From NCBI RefSeq assembly GCF_022458985.1, contig NC_061774.1, positions 6,314,616-6,378,615 on the forward strand: a stretch of 64,000 bases of DNA. Direction: 5' to 3'. Shown here in pieces: positions 1-10,844 of this stretch. This stretch comes from Mugil cephalus. Its lineage: Eukaryota; Chordata; Actinopteri; Mugiliformes; Mugilidae. Every line of letters starts with the position of its first letter. Positions within the stretch are counted from its first letter, which is position 1. A program made the position numbers and the translations under genes. Below the pieces are notes generated by a model. It had not been told where the DNA came from and did no database searches. It saw only the letters and a program-made list of their open reading frames with translations.

Positions 1-1607
1 TTTTTGTAACATTAACTGTGGCTGAAATTCAGTCAGAAGACCATTAAAGATATCTATTTCTTGAAAACAAAAACTGTTTGTATCCAAATAGTTTATTTAA
101 CTCTTGACTTCCACAGTAAGAAGTACGATTAATCGTGATTAAATATCATTAATTTTTAATCTCTGTTGATAGCGTGCACTGCAAACTATCATTATTAAAA
201 TGTCCACACAATTGTATAGGTTGATACAGTATAAATACTGAAGCTGTATGATGTGTATTTTTGTCTGTTCAAAAGTCCTATAGCTCAAAAACTATAAAAG
301 TCACAGCTTAGTTATTTGTATATATAATGTGTTCACATGTGGGTAAATTTGTGTATCTTACAAATTTAATGACTAGCAATGGTTAGAAATGACTACTACT
401 ACAAAAAAAAAGATCAACCGCGTGGCTACAATGCCAGTCAAGGAGTTCATTATTTATTTGGAAATAATTTATTTTCTGTGGTTTCTGATCAGGGTGTGGT
501 GGTTAGCACTGATGCCTCACATCAAGAAGGTCTGGGTTTGAATCCATCACCCTATCCAGGGTGTACCCCGCCTCTTGCCCAGTGACAGCTGGGAAAGGCT
601 CCAGCCTCCAGCCCCCCCACGACTAGAGAACAACTGGTTATAGAAGAAGAAGATTTCTGATCAGTTAAACTGAAACAAAATGTCAGACTCGCAGATGTGT
701 GACATATGTGATGCAGGCGAGCACATCTTAATAATGTTTTGCTACCACATGTGTTCGACATGAATAAATTCTGTCTTATTTTGGGGGAGGGGGGGTCTGC
801 TTGCAGCAACGATATTGGTGCAGATGAATTAGAACCTCCTGACAATCAGTAGGACTTTGGCTCAACTTCAAATTGAACCACATGAACAGAAGAAGCCATT
901 GTGCTTTTTATTTTTTTGTATTATTTCCCTTAGAAGACTCTGACTAATCATAAAACTGAGGATCTCTTGTTGTCTCTGTGCAACATTTTCTTCTGTTTAC
1001 GAAGTTGTGCTACATGTGACATAACTGGACTCACTAGTAAAACACTGAAGAGCAGAATGGAGTGAAACAATACAACACATCTGGCTTTAATTGTGGCTTC
1101 TCCGCCCTCTCGCTCCACGCTCAGTGAATCTCACACTGAATTCCTGCTGTTAGTTTTGGCCCTGTACCATTTCTTTCTGGTCCACTCTCTGGACTTAGCA
1201 GGCAGGGACCGAGGGAGAGTTTCATACGTTGACTCCTCGTACTGACCATGTCTTTTCAGCACATGCAGTTAACAGGTGTAGGTGGGTGGACCTTGAGGAA
1301 TTTGGGCTGCAATTTCCTGCTCTGAGGCTTACAACACTGGTTTTAAAGGCAGATTTGGAGCACGGTCCTCTGAGCAGTATTCCCAGATTGTGTAATACGT
1401 GGGAAGCTTTGCCAAAAGGAAATCATGTTTTTTTTTTGTACTTTTTGTCAATCATTGGCCACATAACTTCAAATTTGATCTTGAACCTGATATCACTACA
1501 ATAAATCTTTTCTGCTCATCCTATGTTGTATTTATATTATATATTATATTATACGACTGACAACCTATTTGAGGACGCTGACTCTCCCTTTTCCTTTATT
1601 TCTGCAG
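1..1607 (+). other. rab11fip5 intron upstream of the first visible exon
   Basis: No coding exon was recognised before the acceptor at 1606-1607. The stretch is AT-rich and holds one tRNA-like retroposon fragment (about 491-655). Short open frames here look like chance. The start of the gene, including its C2-domain exon, must lie upstream of the window. Confidence 0.7.
491..655 (+). repeat. SINE-like interspersed repeat fragment, copy 1
   Basis: It has an A-box-like stretch (gtggttagcac) followed about 35 bases later by a B-box-like stretch (gggtttgaatcc), then a tail containing ccagggtgtaccccgcctc and gacagctggga. The tail is shared with a second copy at 45456-45742. The middle part present in the second copy is missing here. 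I recognise this as a repeat very common in teleost genomes but do not assign a family name. Confidence 0.65.
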
Positions 1608-4600
1608 ATGGTTCAAGCTTAACTCAAAGGCCGGACGAAAAGAGAAGGAACGTGGTGAACTCCAGGTAACGGTCCAATTCACCCGCAACAACATGACAGC
1701 CAGCATGTTCGACCTCACCGTGAAGGACAAACCTCGCTCGGCGTTTGGCAAGCTCAAGGATCGCGTCACAGGGAGGAAGAGGGGCGACGTGGAGTCCTCC
1801 TCGGCGATAGTACCAGGCCGCTACGCCGCCCTGTCGGGATCTCTGGGGCAGCCGTTCGGGGAGGAGGGCGGAGGGGTGGTGCAGCCGCAAGACGTGGAGA
1901 TAGCAGAGGAGAAGAGGAGCAAGGTGAAGGATTTCTTCAAGGGAAAGCTGCGGAAGTCGTCAGACACCAGGTCGTGCTCATCGCTGGCCTCGGAGAGCAG
2001 CATGTCTTCCATGGCCAGTGATAACCTCGGCCCTCCACCCAGCCTTGATCTGCTGTCAGACCCTCCCACCTCTCCCATCTACACTAGCAAAGTGAGAGTG
2101 GACTCCCACTTTGGAGAGGCTGATTTAGCTAAAAAAGGTAAGCTTTCAAACTATTCATGAGCACGACACCGAAAAGTGTTTTCTAGATGAAGGACAATGA
2201 ATATTTGACTCAGGGTGCCAGTTTACCCCCAAATAAATTCCTCTTAACCTAAGTTTGTCTGCACATTAAAGGGGCAAACGAAATGTTTGACAGAACGCTA
2301 ATAACTAATCAATATACAGATTGAGTAACTTTTCTCAGAATGTTTTTCTTCTATCCTTCCAACAGTGCTCACCAGCCAGCACACCACCAAAGTCCTCACA
2401 CACAAGCGAGCCTTCAGTGACGAAGCCAGTAAGATCACAACGGCCTTCCCTCGACCAAATCCTGCAGTGGAGTCTCTCAAAGGCCAGACCATGACTCAGT
2501 CCAAGTCCTCCTTGTGTATAAATGGGAGCCATGTCTACGACTCTGAGCCGTCAACTCCAAAGTCGAAGCTGGTTCTGCTGGAGAAATGCTCCCCGCTATC
2601 TCGCTCCCTGCAGAATCTCACCAAAAGAAGTGAGGACAAAGGTTCCTTTGCAGAGGGCCGACGCTGGTCCTTTGACAAGACGAAGAAAGAGGAAAAGGAG
2701 GAGGAAAGAGAAGCTCAGGCATCTTCTCCCCCACAGGCAGGGGGTCGTCCTGTCCAGGAAGCAACACCGATCGTCTCCTCAACTGCTGATTCACCTGAAA
2801 AAGGGAGGAAGCTAAGAAAGTCGTTGTTCTCTGGGGGGAGGAGTGATTCTCTCCCAGCTAAGTCAGACCTCAGCCAGGCTGGTACATCATCTGAGGGGAG
2901 ACTCAAAGGCTGGTTTGGCTCTGGTGACTCCCAGAACAAGCCCAGGTGAGTCAACGTCATTTACAGGTTTTCCTCTGGGTTTCACAGGCGCAGAAGAAAG
3001 CACTTGCTACCCAGGCGCTTGGGGTGCCTGCATTCAGTTGGGTGTCCTGAGCCCAGTGTTTCCTCTGCTCCCTGCTCATCTGAAAATGGAAATGATTTAC
3101 TTTGTAGTTTTCTCCATTTTAAAACCACGCCGTATCACCATCTCACACTATATTTTCCACAAGCATTGCCATTTTCGTCACCAGCGTGTGTCTCTCTCAA
3201 GGATGCAACATCAGTGTGGTTTGAATCAGAGGATGTGGAGAAAAATCATTCCATGTTGATATGAGCTCACCCAGCAGAGTAGCTGCCGGTGCAGGTGGTG
3301 CTTGAATGGCTGCAGTGCATCACTTTCTTTTTTTTGCTCGATCCGCTTGATTATTTTGCGAATGTGCTTTGCTTTTTTTTTTTGTGTTAATTTAATTAAC
3401 TGTTTCCATAAGTCATCCGGGCAATTTTGTAACTACTGGAGTTTTGAGACTGAAGTAAGCTGAGCACTTTGTTGTGGAATATCAACTAGTATGTTCGGTT
3501 GTCTTCTGTTTGTGTAAGAACCATGTTCCCCCTCTGGTAACCTGGCACATCATTAACTAAGAGGACTGTTGTGCCCTATTTTCCTCCACAGGCTGGAAGT
3601 TTCTTCTAAGATAGAAAGCAGCTCAGATGTACCCCCTCCCCTCCCTCCTCGCTCCCCTGTACCTCCACAGTGCTCCTCTCCCTCTGCCTCCCCTTCCGGT
3701 CATGCCTCGCCTGATGACTGCAGTCACACCAATCAATTCACACCTACTTCCTCCCCTTCCTCAACCCCCATCTCCCCTTCCAACCCTTTCCTCCCACGTA
3801 TGCAGTGCAACCCCTTTTTTGAGGAGCTCATATCAGAAGAGCTGCAGAAGTCCCCTCCTTTGGCTCCTTGCTCCTCTTCTGGCTCATCCCCCTTCCATTA
3901 CACCACACTGCCTGCCCAGGTTTGTACACCAGTCTCTGCTCACGAAGTTGAAGCAAATATGGTTTCCATAAAGCGGGAGCGCCCCAGGCCAGTAGCTAGG
4001 CAGATATCTCTCCCCACATTATTACCCAATAATACCACACCTAACCCCCCTAACCATTCTGCCCCTCCCTACGTGTCGGAGAGTGCGGGAGAATGGGAAG
4101 ACTCGTTTGACGCCTTTGCCTCTAGTAGACTAAACTCGCCTAAAGGCCCACAACAACAGCGAGCTAGCCCAGCTTCATGCCGTAAACGTAGCTATCCCCC
4201 ACTCAATAACAATGCCAATAACTATGCACAAGAACTGCAGACATGCAAAGAGGAGCCTCCGCCTTTGCCTCCAAGGAGGCTTTTAAGAACTTCAGTGAAT
4301 GAGATTTACTCTGATGGCTGGCTGCACAGAGGTCAGGAGCTGGCCGTCCATAAAGAAGCATACCTCCTCTCTCAGACTGGTGTGGCGTCGCTACAACGCG
4401 GAAAAGAAGGAGAATGCAAAAGGAACAGTGTTTCTCCGGACGCTCAAACAAGCAGCGAGACCTCTGAGTCCCTCGGCATGCACTTCCAGCCACAAAGAAA
4501 CGTTACATCTCCAGGGTTCACATTGGAAGAGAAGCTCAAAAAGTTCAAATATGAACCTTTGGAAGATGACACTGATTGCTGGGGAGGCATGTTGTTTGAG

Positions 4601-7600
4601 CAGGACCTGTATGGACGTGTGTGCAGGGGCAATTATGGACAACCTAAAGTAAAGAGTCATCGTTTGTCATTGAACTCAGAGGACTTAGCTGTTATGTCCA
4701 AGGACTCAGGGCATAAAATTCTTCCTGATAGTGAGATATCTGTCGCAAACCTTGTGAACTTGTCTGATATGCCATCAAATACAGGTGTAAAGGTGCTAGA
4801 TATTTCTTCCACTCCAGAAGAGGAGACAGTGGAGGCTCATCCACCTGAAACATGCGTCAACAATAACATCTCCTTCTCTCTAACTTTAGGAGATCTGAAC
4901 ATGAATGTAAACAACTCAGACTTTGGTTTTATCGACTCTGATGGATCTCCTCCATCAGAGGCAGGTGATACTCTCGAAAGCATCAACAGTTTGGGCGGGA
5001 CTTTAACACAACCGTCAGAAGATTCGCAGATTGCGGTTTTCCATGAGGCGACCACAACCAGAGACCTGTTCACTTTGAAGGACACCTACATACCTGAGGT
5101 GAACTCTTCTTTTGAAATGACAGCGTCGTCTAATAAACTGTGCAAAGTGTCTCCAGTTTGTCAAGACAAATGCCAAGACTGTGAAGTGAACGACGTAGCG
5201 CTACATGGTCACTCCAGGACAAACAGTCGAGACTTTGCTGCTTTGTTGGTACAAGATCAATCATCCCATTTGCCTGAAACTGAATACAGAGAAGAGAAAA
5301 TAAGGTTTGATGATGATTTAACAAAGACACGTGGGGACTTCGATGATAATGGAAACCCAGGCGCCATGGTAACCAAACCTAACCAGTCCGAGCCGTTTTC
5401 AAGGGTGGTTAGTGCACGTTTTAGACCAAAAGGAGTGTCTCGACAGAGCAGTAGTGACAGTCCAAACAGCCAAAACAAAAGCGGTGACAGAGAGTTTGAA
5501 CAGTTTTTGTCTCTCGTTCAAAACATTTCAGAAGTCAGTGAAGGCCCATTATCATATCAGCCCTCTAAGTCAGCCCTTTCTTCTTTGCAGACATTAAATA
5601 AGCAGACAGATTTGCTAGGAAGTAGCACCAGTAATGACCATAATGAGCTGAATATTATGTCACAAGTATCCCTGAAGGACAACACTACATCACGTCTTCA
5701 AGAAAACTGTGTCAGAGAGATCAGTTTCAAGGACCTCCACGCTAAAGTAGCGCCAAACTCCAGAACCCCTTCCAAGGCAAAGATTGGGCAATCTTTGCGA
5801 GAGCCTGACCCCTCTTCTCCCTCTATCCCTTCTGCACTCTCCCCATCAGCTGATACCTCTGTCTGTTGCCCCTCATTACATCCCTCAAGCACAGCCCCAA
5901 GTGCTGGAGACAGCACTACGCTGGCTGTGGCCCCCTACACCTCCTACTCCAACACCTCCACCACTGACCAGCCCCTGGTCGCTGCACGGCACTCACTTTT
6001 GCCTGAGGAGTCACAGCCAGCTAGCAACCTGCCCCATCAGGAGAGCAGGTGAGAATCCTCACACTAGGACACGACTCGTGTAGGTATTTACAAGCTGTGC
6101 TAAATAGGAATAGCAGGCATGATTTGCACATACACTACAAAACATGGGATGTCTTTTTGTGTTCTGGTGCCTCTGATAGCTTTGTTTCCTGCTGTTCTGG
6201 CTTGTTTGCTGACGAATGCATTTATGGATTTAAGTTCTGCCTTTTCATCCAAAGTGATTGGATGATACGCGCTGCATTATTCTTGGCTCTGCTTCACATT
6301 TACGTTGTTCATCTCATGTTTCAGTTTCTTGTTGGCTCTTGTAGTTTTGTTGGTTCCTTTACACTTTGCTCTGCCTAAAATTAGCTCATTTTGCTGCTGT
6401 TTTGTCCACCTGCTAATGAAAGCTGGATAGATGTACTAAGTGATAAACAAGTGCTCAAATGTGATTTTTTTTTTTCATGGAAAACAAAAACACAAGACAG
6501 TTTTCTTTTTAGGATCAACATCAAAGTGCTGACTTAGATTTAGAGTCAAAGATTTCGAAGGGGCAGCCAAAAGTAAAAAATGGTACAAGCAGAGGACAGT
6601 CATGGGTGCCTTTGGGGTTAAGGAATTAATAGTTTAGACAGATATTCATTCATTGTGCAACAGCATCGGGAGCCAAAAAGTCTACTGGCACACTTGGGCT
6701 CAGTCCCAGGAACTAAAAGCTGAAACTTAAAGGATAGATGATGAAGATGCAATTTTGAATCTTCAAATTTTCAATCTGTTCTTGGACTGTGTGTCTTTCC
6801 TTCGGCAATTAGATTTGTTGATCTGATCTGGTATGTTTAGGTCCAATCAACTGGTGGATGAAATTAAACATGCTTTGACTGGACCAGATGAAGAAATGTG
6901 TATCTGTGTTGAAATGCTCGCGCTGACTTCTTTTCTTTGCAGACCTCATCCAGTGAAGCCTTTAACCTCCAGCCAGTCAGACAAGAAGGAGGGTCGTTCG
7001 GTCCTGGAGAAGCTCAGGTCCACCATCCATCCTGGACGCACCGCCCATCAGGCTGCAGCTGAACCTGAGAGGAGCCAGGTACTGTCAAGAAAAAAACACC
7101 TTTATGAATCCTCTATGACGTTACATACACATTCCTTTCATAGCCCATGGTGATAAATTCACTTTTTGCGCCCCGAACATTGTCTCTAAAGATTATTATT
7201 GGAGATTCCTTAATTGGACAGATGAACTCACAGTGGTTGAATAATAACAGACTATCACAGGAACCGTATGCCAGAAGAAAAATAACATGCACAAGTGTGC
7301 AGCTGCTTCCTAACAGCTCCTTGTTAGACTGAGGCTACCTCCAACACCGGGGAGAGAAATGCTGATCCAATTACTTCCCTCAAGTGTGACACAGTTCTGT
7401 GACCCAGATAAAAGACCTTCAGTTTCACCTGGAAATTAACAGTCTGGATTTTTTTTTGTCTGTGACGCATTATACAATCATATTGCTTATTTTTTGCTTT
7501 ATATTCTCAGTCTTACTTGAGCATATTATGCAGTAAACTTTGTATTTTGACTGATCCGTCATTGTCCGCTTGTTTCCTAGCGGTTTATGGATTACTATTC

Positions 7601-8508
7601 ATGCAAGTGTCAGCAGAGATTCAAACGGTCACAGTCATTTTTCCGATGTTACCGGTGATGCAGCATGAGTCACACTTTGGTGCAGATGGAAGAAAAATTA
7701 AGTTATTAACCTCCTATGAAATCACAGAAAACCATTAGGTTCACAGATGGTTTAATGGTTGCATGAGTGTTAATTAACACCAGGAGATCACTTGGAATTA
7801 ATATCACTCACTTGTGAATGTTCCTTTTTTTTTTTTACGCTCCAACAAAGTGATCATAAAAACTGATCAGTCATTTCTTATCATCTTTCTCCTTAGGCGG
7901 AATTATTTTATATTTCAGGAGACATGCAGACTAGCAGATAGTTAGAAGCCACGGCCTAGAAAGCATAATATAATCACTGCAAGCTGGGGGGGAAATGGTG
8001 GCCTCTATGTTTTCTTTCGAGATTTGTGAAAACTGATCTTTGAATAGGCTGCTACTGCCCTTATTTTCTTTCGATCTTAATGCTAAGCTACTGTAAGTTA
8101 ACCCACCCCAGCAGGTCCACTGGAATTCCCCCCCAAAAAAGTCAGTTAGCATATGTCCAAAAATGTGGAACTGTTCCAATAATTGTGGCGTTCACAGCTC
8201 ATTTTCACACATAAAACCTGTGCTGTGTCCTTCCTCCTGTGCTGCAGGAGGTGACAGTGGACAACTCGGCTCAGTACCAGCACCTGACCAACATGGAGCT
8301 GATCTCCCTGCTGCTGCAGCAGGAGATGGACATGCAGAAGCAGCAGGCAGCCTCCGAACGGCAGGAGGCGCAGCTGGAGAAATGCGAAGCCGAGCTGAAA
8401 AAGGTCAAGCTGCAGGTTCGAGACCTGGAGGACTATATTGATAATCTGTTACTGCGGATCATGGAGCAGACGCCCACGCTGCTTCAAGTGCGGGCTAGAC
8501 ACAAGTGA
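1608..8508 (+). CDS. rab11fip5: Rab11 family-interacting protein 5, 3' five exons (5' partial)
   Basis: Class I Rab11 effector that links Rab11 vesicles of the recycling endosome to membranes and motors. Exons read at 1608-2137, 2366-2945, 3592-6048, 6943-7078 and 8248-8508 (stop TGA 8506-8508), all with AG/GT borders and continuous frame, about 1321 codons. The first visible exon starts inside an Arg codon and supplies the last strand of the C2 domain (WFKLNSKAGRKEKERGE, then NNMTASMFDL); the C2 start lies upstream of the window. Family marks include THKRAFSDEA, SSLCINGSHVYDSEP, PVQEATPIV and PHPVKPL, which match my memory of mammalian FIP5 better than FIP1 or FIP2. The last exon is a coiled coil ending in the Rab11-binding core YIDNLLLRIME near the C terminus. 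Exon 3592-6048 encodes 819 residues rich in Ser/Pro with two NPF motifs and PPPLPPR motifs. Which teleost duplicate this is cannot be told here. Confidence 0.93.
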
Positions 8509-9397
8509 CGACAGTCGTAGTGTTCAGCGTGTTGCACATGTTTTATGAGGCTCTGGAATATTGTTTTCTTGAGTGAATGTTTCAAGTCATTATTCCAGAG
8601 GCTCCACAAACTCTGATCTCACAATCATCCAGGTCTTCTCACTGCTGATACTGCCCTGTTGATGTAGACACGATATTACCCCACATGCATGCTGGTGACT
8701 GTCCCAATTTGGCACAAACAGAAAACAGATCCATGTGTTATGAGAAAAGGCTTCAAACTAAGCAGATGATCATTTTACCCATGCTTACTAGAACTAGAAC
8801 TAGAACTGCCAATTTAACGTCAGAGCCGCTGCTTTCACACATGCATACGATAAAACACAGGCTAGAGAAAGACATCTTGGAATTGCGTTGAATTTCTTTG
8901 GGGACTAAACTATATGATGTTGGTGCAAGTGACCTTTAAATTCCACAATGGTTAACTTGAGTTAAACATATTTTAAAATGCAAATTTATGAATTAATATA
9001 GCGACATGGAAAAGGCTGCTTTGCAACATGAATAATAGGGAAAGAGTTGTTTCCACATTAACACTGCTGTATGATGTGCAAAAGAGCAACATTCGTGTTT
9101 CTGTCATAAAAGACAGACAGACTGTAGACGAAGATTTATTGTTCTTATTTGTTTTTTTTTGTTTTTTTTTAAATGCTTTCCTTTATTTCCCCAAGGCTTA
9201 AATAATAAGAACACTTTAATATATTTTTAATTTTTTTGACATAGTAACATTTTACTGTTAAAGGTAACAATGCAGTAAGTAAGAGTACCATAACTTATTT
9301 CTATCAAATACTTTTGTCTTGATAGTATATTCTCTATGCCACTCTAGTACCACTGTAGCTACTCGCAATGCTTTACATGACCGCAGGACTGTACTGT

Positions 9398-9403
9398 AAT
9401 AAA
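9398..9403 (+). terminator. Candidate poly(A) signal of rab11fip5
   Basis: A canonical AATAAA lies about 890 bases after the rab11fip5 stop codon in AT-rich sequence that fits a 3' untranslated region. Another AATAAA at 10237-10242 is an alternative. No transcript evidence is available. Confidence 0.4.
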
Positions 9404-9799
9404 ATGCACAAAAAAATGAAGCAGAGGTTTCTCAACTGTTGTTTTCACTGATCAGAACTGAGACAGACGGCAGACCTTTGGTTGTGGTAAGTCCGGCAGC
9501 AGTGCTCATTTCTCTCCACTAGAGAGCACTCTTGACTTAACGGTTTTGGTGGAAAAACTGTGGGTTCAGCAGGAATCTCTGATCTGCATGCTGTGTAGAC
9601 AACGTGCTCTTGCCAAAGACCTCTTCACTGTCTCTCTCGTAGTACTGACTTCAGATTGTGTGACCTGGTTAACATTAATTTCCAGCCTGTAGTAAAATGC
9701 AACAGCTGCTTTTCCTCAACCCCGGAGGTTTTGACACTTCCTGTTTGGAAGTCTGTTCAAAGTTTCTAGCAGTAGCTCTAAAATGCATCTTACCACGGA

Positions 9800-9925
9800 A
9801 GGGATCATCCCTATGTTCCCCGATTTGTATGTGACCGGGAAACATAGGACCCTTTTTTTTAAAAAAAAAAAAAAAAAGGGTTAGGGTTAGGGACCCAGGG
9901 AACATAGGACCCAGGGAACATAAGT
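9800..9925. repeat. Repeat with (TTAGGG)n run and GGGAACATAGGACCC units
   Basis: At 9878-9892 there is a gggttagggttaggg run directly after a long A tract. It is flanked by imperfect repeats of gggaacataggaccc, both downstream (9898-9920) and upstream (around 9837-9852, and in inverted form near 9810). The upstream T/A tract and the opposing copies suggest a small foldback repeat rather than a true telomeric insertion. Confidence 0.6.
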
Positions 9926-10689
9926 ACGCTCCCCCTCAGAAGCAAGCATTTGAGAGTGAAGTAGTACTAGCAAACTGCATTTTAAATCTCAAATTAGAGC
10001 TACAGATGTTTTCCAGAAGTTGTACCTCTACAATTTAAAAGTTGCTGTTTACTTAACTGGACATATAAGTCTGTAATAATTAAAGGTTTAATCAGTGATT
10101 GTATAGTCTACATGCGTAAAATCGCTGTCTGCAAACAGTAAGTATTTATGTCAAATACATTTACAAGTACAATATTTCTGAAATGTAGTGATGGAGAAGC
10201 AAAAACTGTCACAAAAAGAAGGTAATCTGTCCTCTAAATAAAAGAATATAGAGTGAATGGTTTTATTTACATGCACTTTCTGCTGTTCATGCCTTATTTA
10301 CTTAAATACTTTGTATTCACATTTATCATAGTTATGGGAAAGAAAAGAAGAGTCAGCCCTTTCCTTGGTGTTTTGGGATAAATTGGGTTGTATGGTCTGA
10401 GGTCAGTCCCCGGCCTCTGTCCTCCGTATGACCAGAGGACAGTGGAAGTGTCTGTTGTGTTGACTGATCTCTGCAGATTGTTCTTTCATTTTCCCCTGAT
10501 AGCTGTGCATTGCCCGGTGCAGTCATCCCTCCTCTCTGCAGGCCACACCTCTCCCCACATACAACGATTAATTGGGTCAACCTGACACCTATGGGCGCAT
10601 CAACTGTTCTCTCTGCCCCCAAGATCAATCCGAACGGTTATGCAATAGCTTTCACCTTATCGATTATTTTGGGATGTGTAGTCATGCGC

Positions 10690-10844
10690 CTCAACTTTGC
10701 CAGCGTGAACGCACAGGAGAAAACTACACGTCCCGACGGGCGTAGCGGCGCATTGCTTCACTAGTTACACACACTGACTGTAGTTCGCTCCACTTGAAAA
10801 TCCGTTCATGATTCACTTCATTAATAAATAAATAGTTCGGTGTC
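10690..10844 (+). promoter_or_regulatory. Probable sfxn5 promoter / 5' UTR
   Basis: The bases just before the sfxn5 start codon are locally CpG-rich (cgtcccgacgggcgtagcggcgc at about 10729-10751) in otherwise AT-rich surroundings. No TATA box is convincing. The ATG at 10845 has G at -3 and G at +4, a good initiation context. Confidence 0.45.

Larger units (their letters stand above)
8509..10690. other. rab11fip5 3' UTR and intergenic spacer
   Basis: No coding exon seen. The first part is presumably rab11fip5 3' UTR, including three tandem TAGAAC units near 8789-8806. A GGGAACATAGGACCC-type repeat with a short telomere-like run lies at about 9800-9925. Confidence 0.6.

Noticed and set aside
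491..560. tRNA-like A and B boxes as a possible tRNA gene
   Set aside because: No acceptor stem or cloverleaf forms around the boxes, and the same tail recurs at 45.6 kb, so it is a retroposon fragment.
2843..3264. Open frames spanning the end of rab11fip5 exon 3 and the following intron
   Set aside because: They are in other frames from the FIP5 sequence; the FIP5 frame ends at the donor at 2946 and resumes at 3592.
6049..6378. Open frame directly after rab11fip5 exon 4
   Set aside because: It starts past a good donor (cag|gtgaga) and its sequence is Cys/Phe-rich with no FIP similarity; it is intron.
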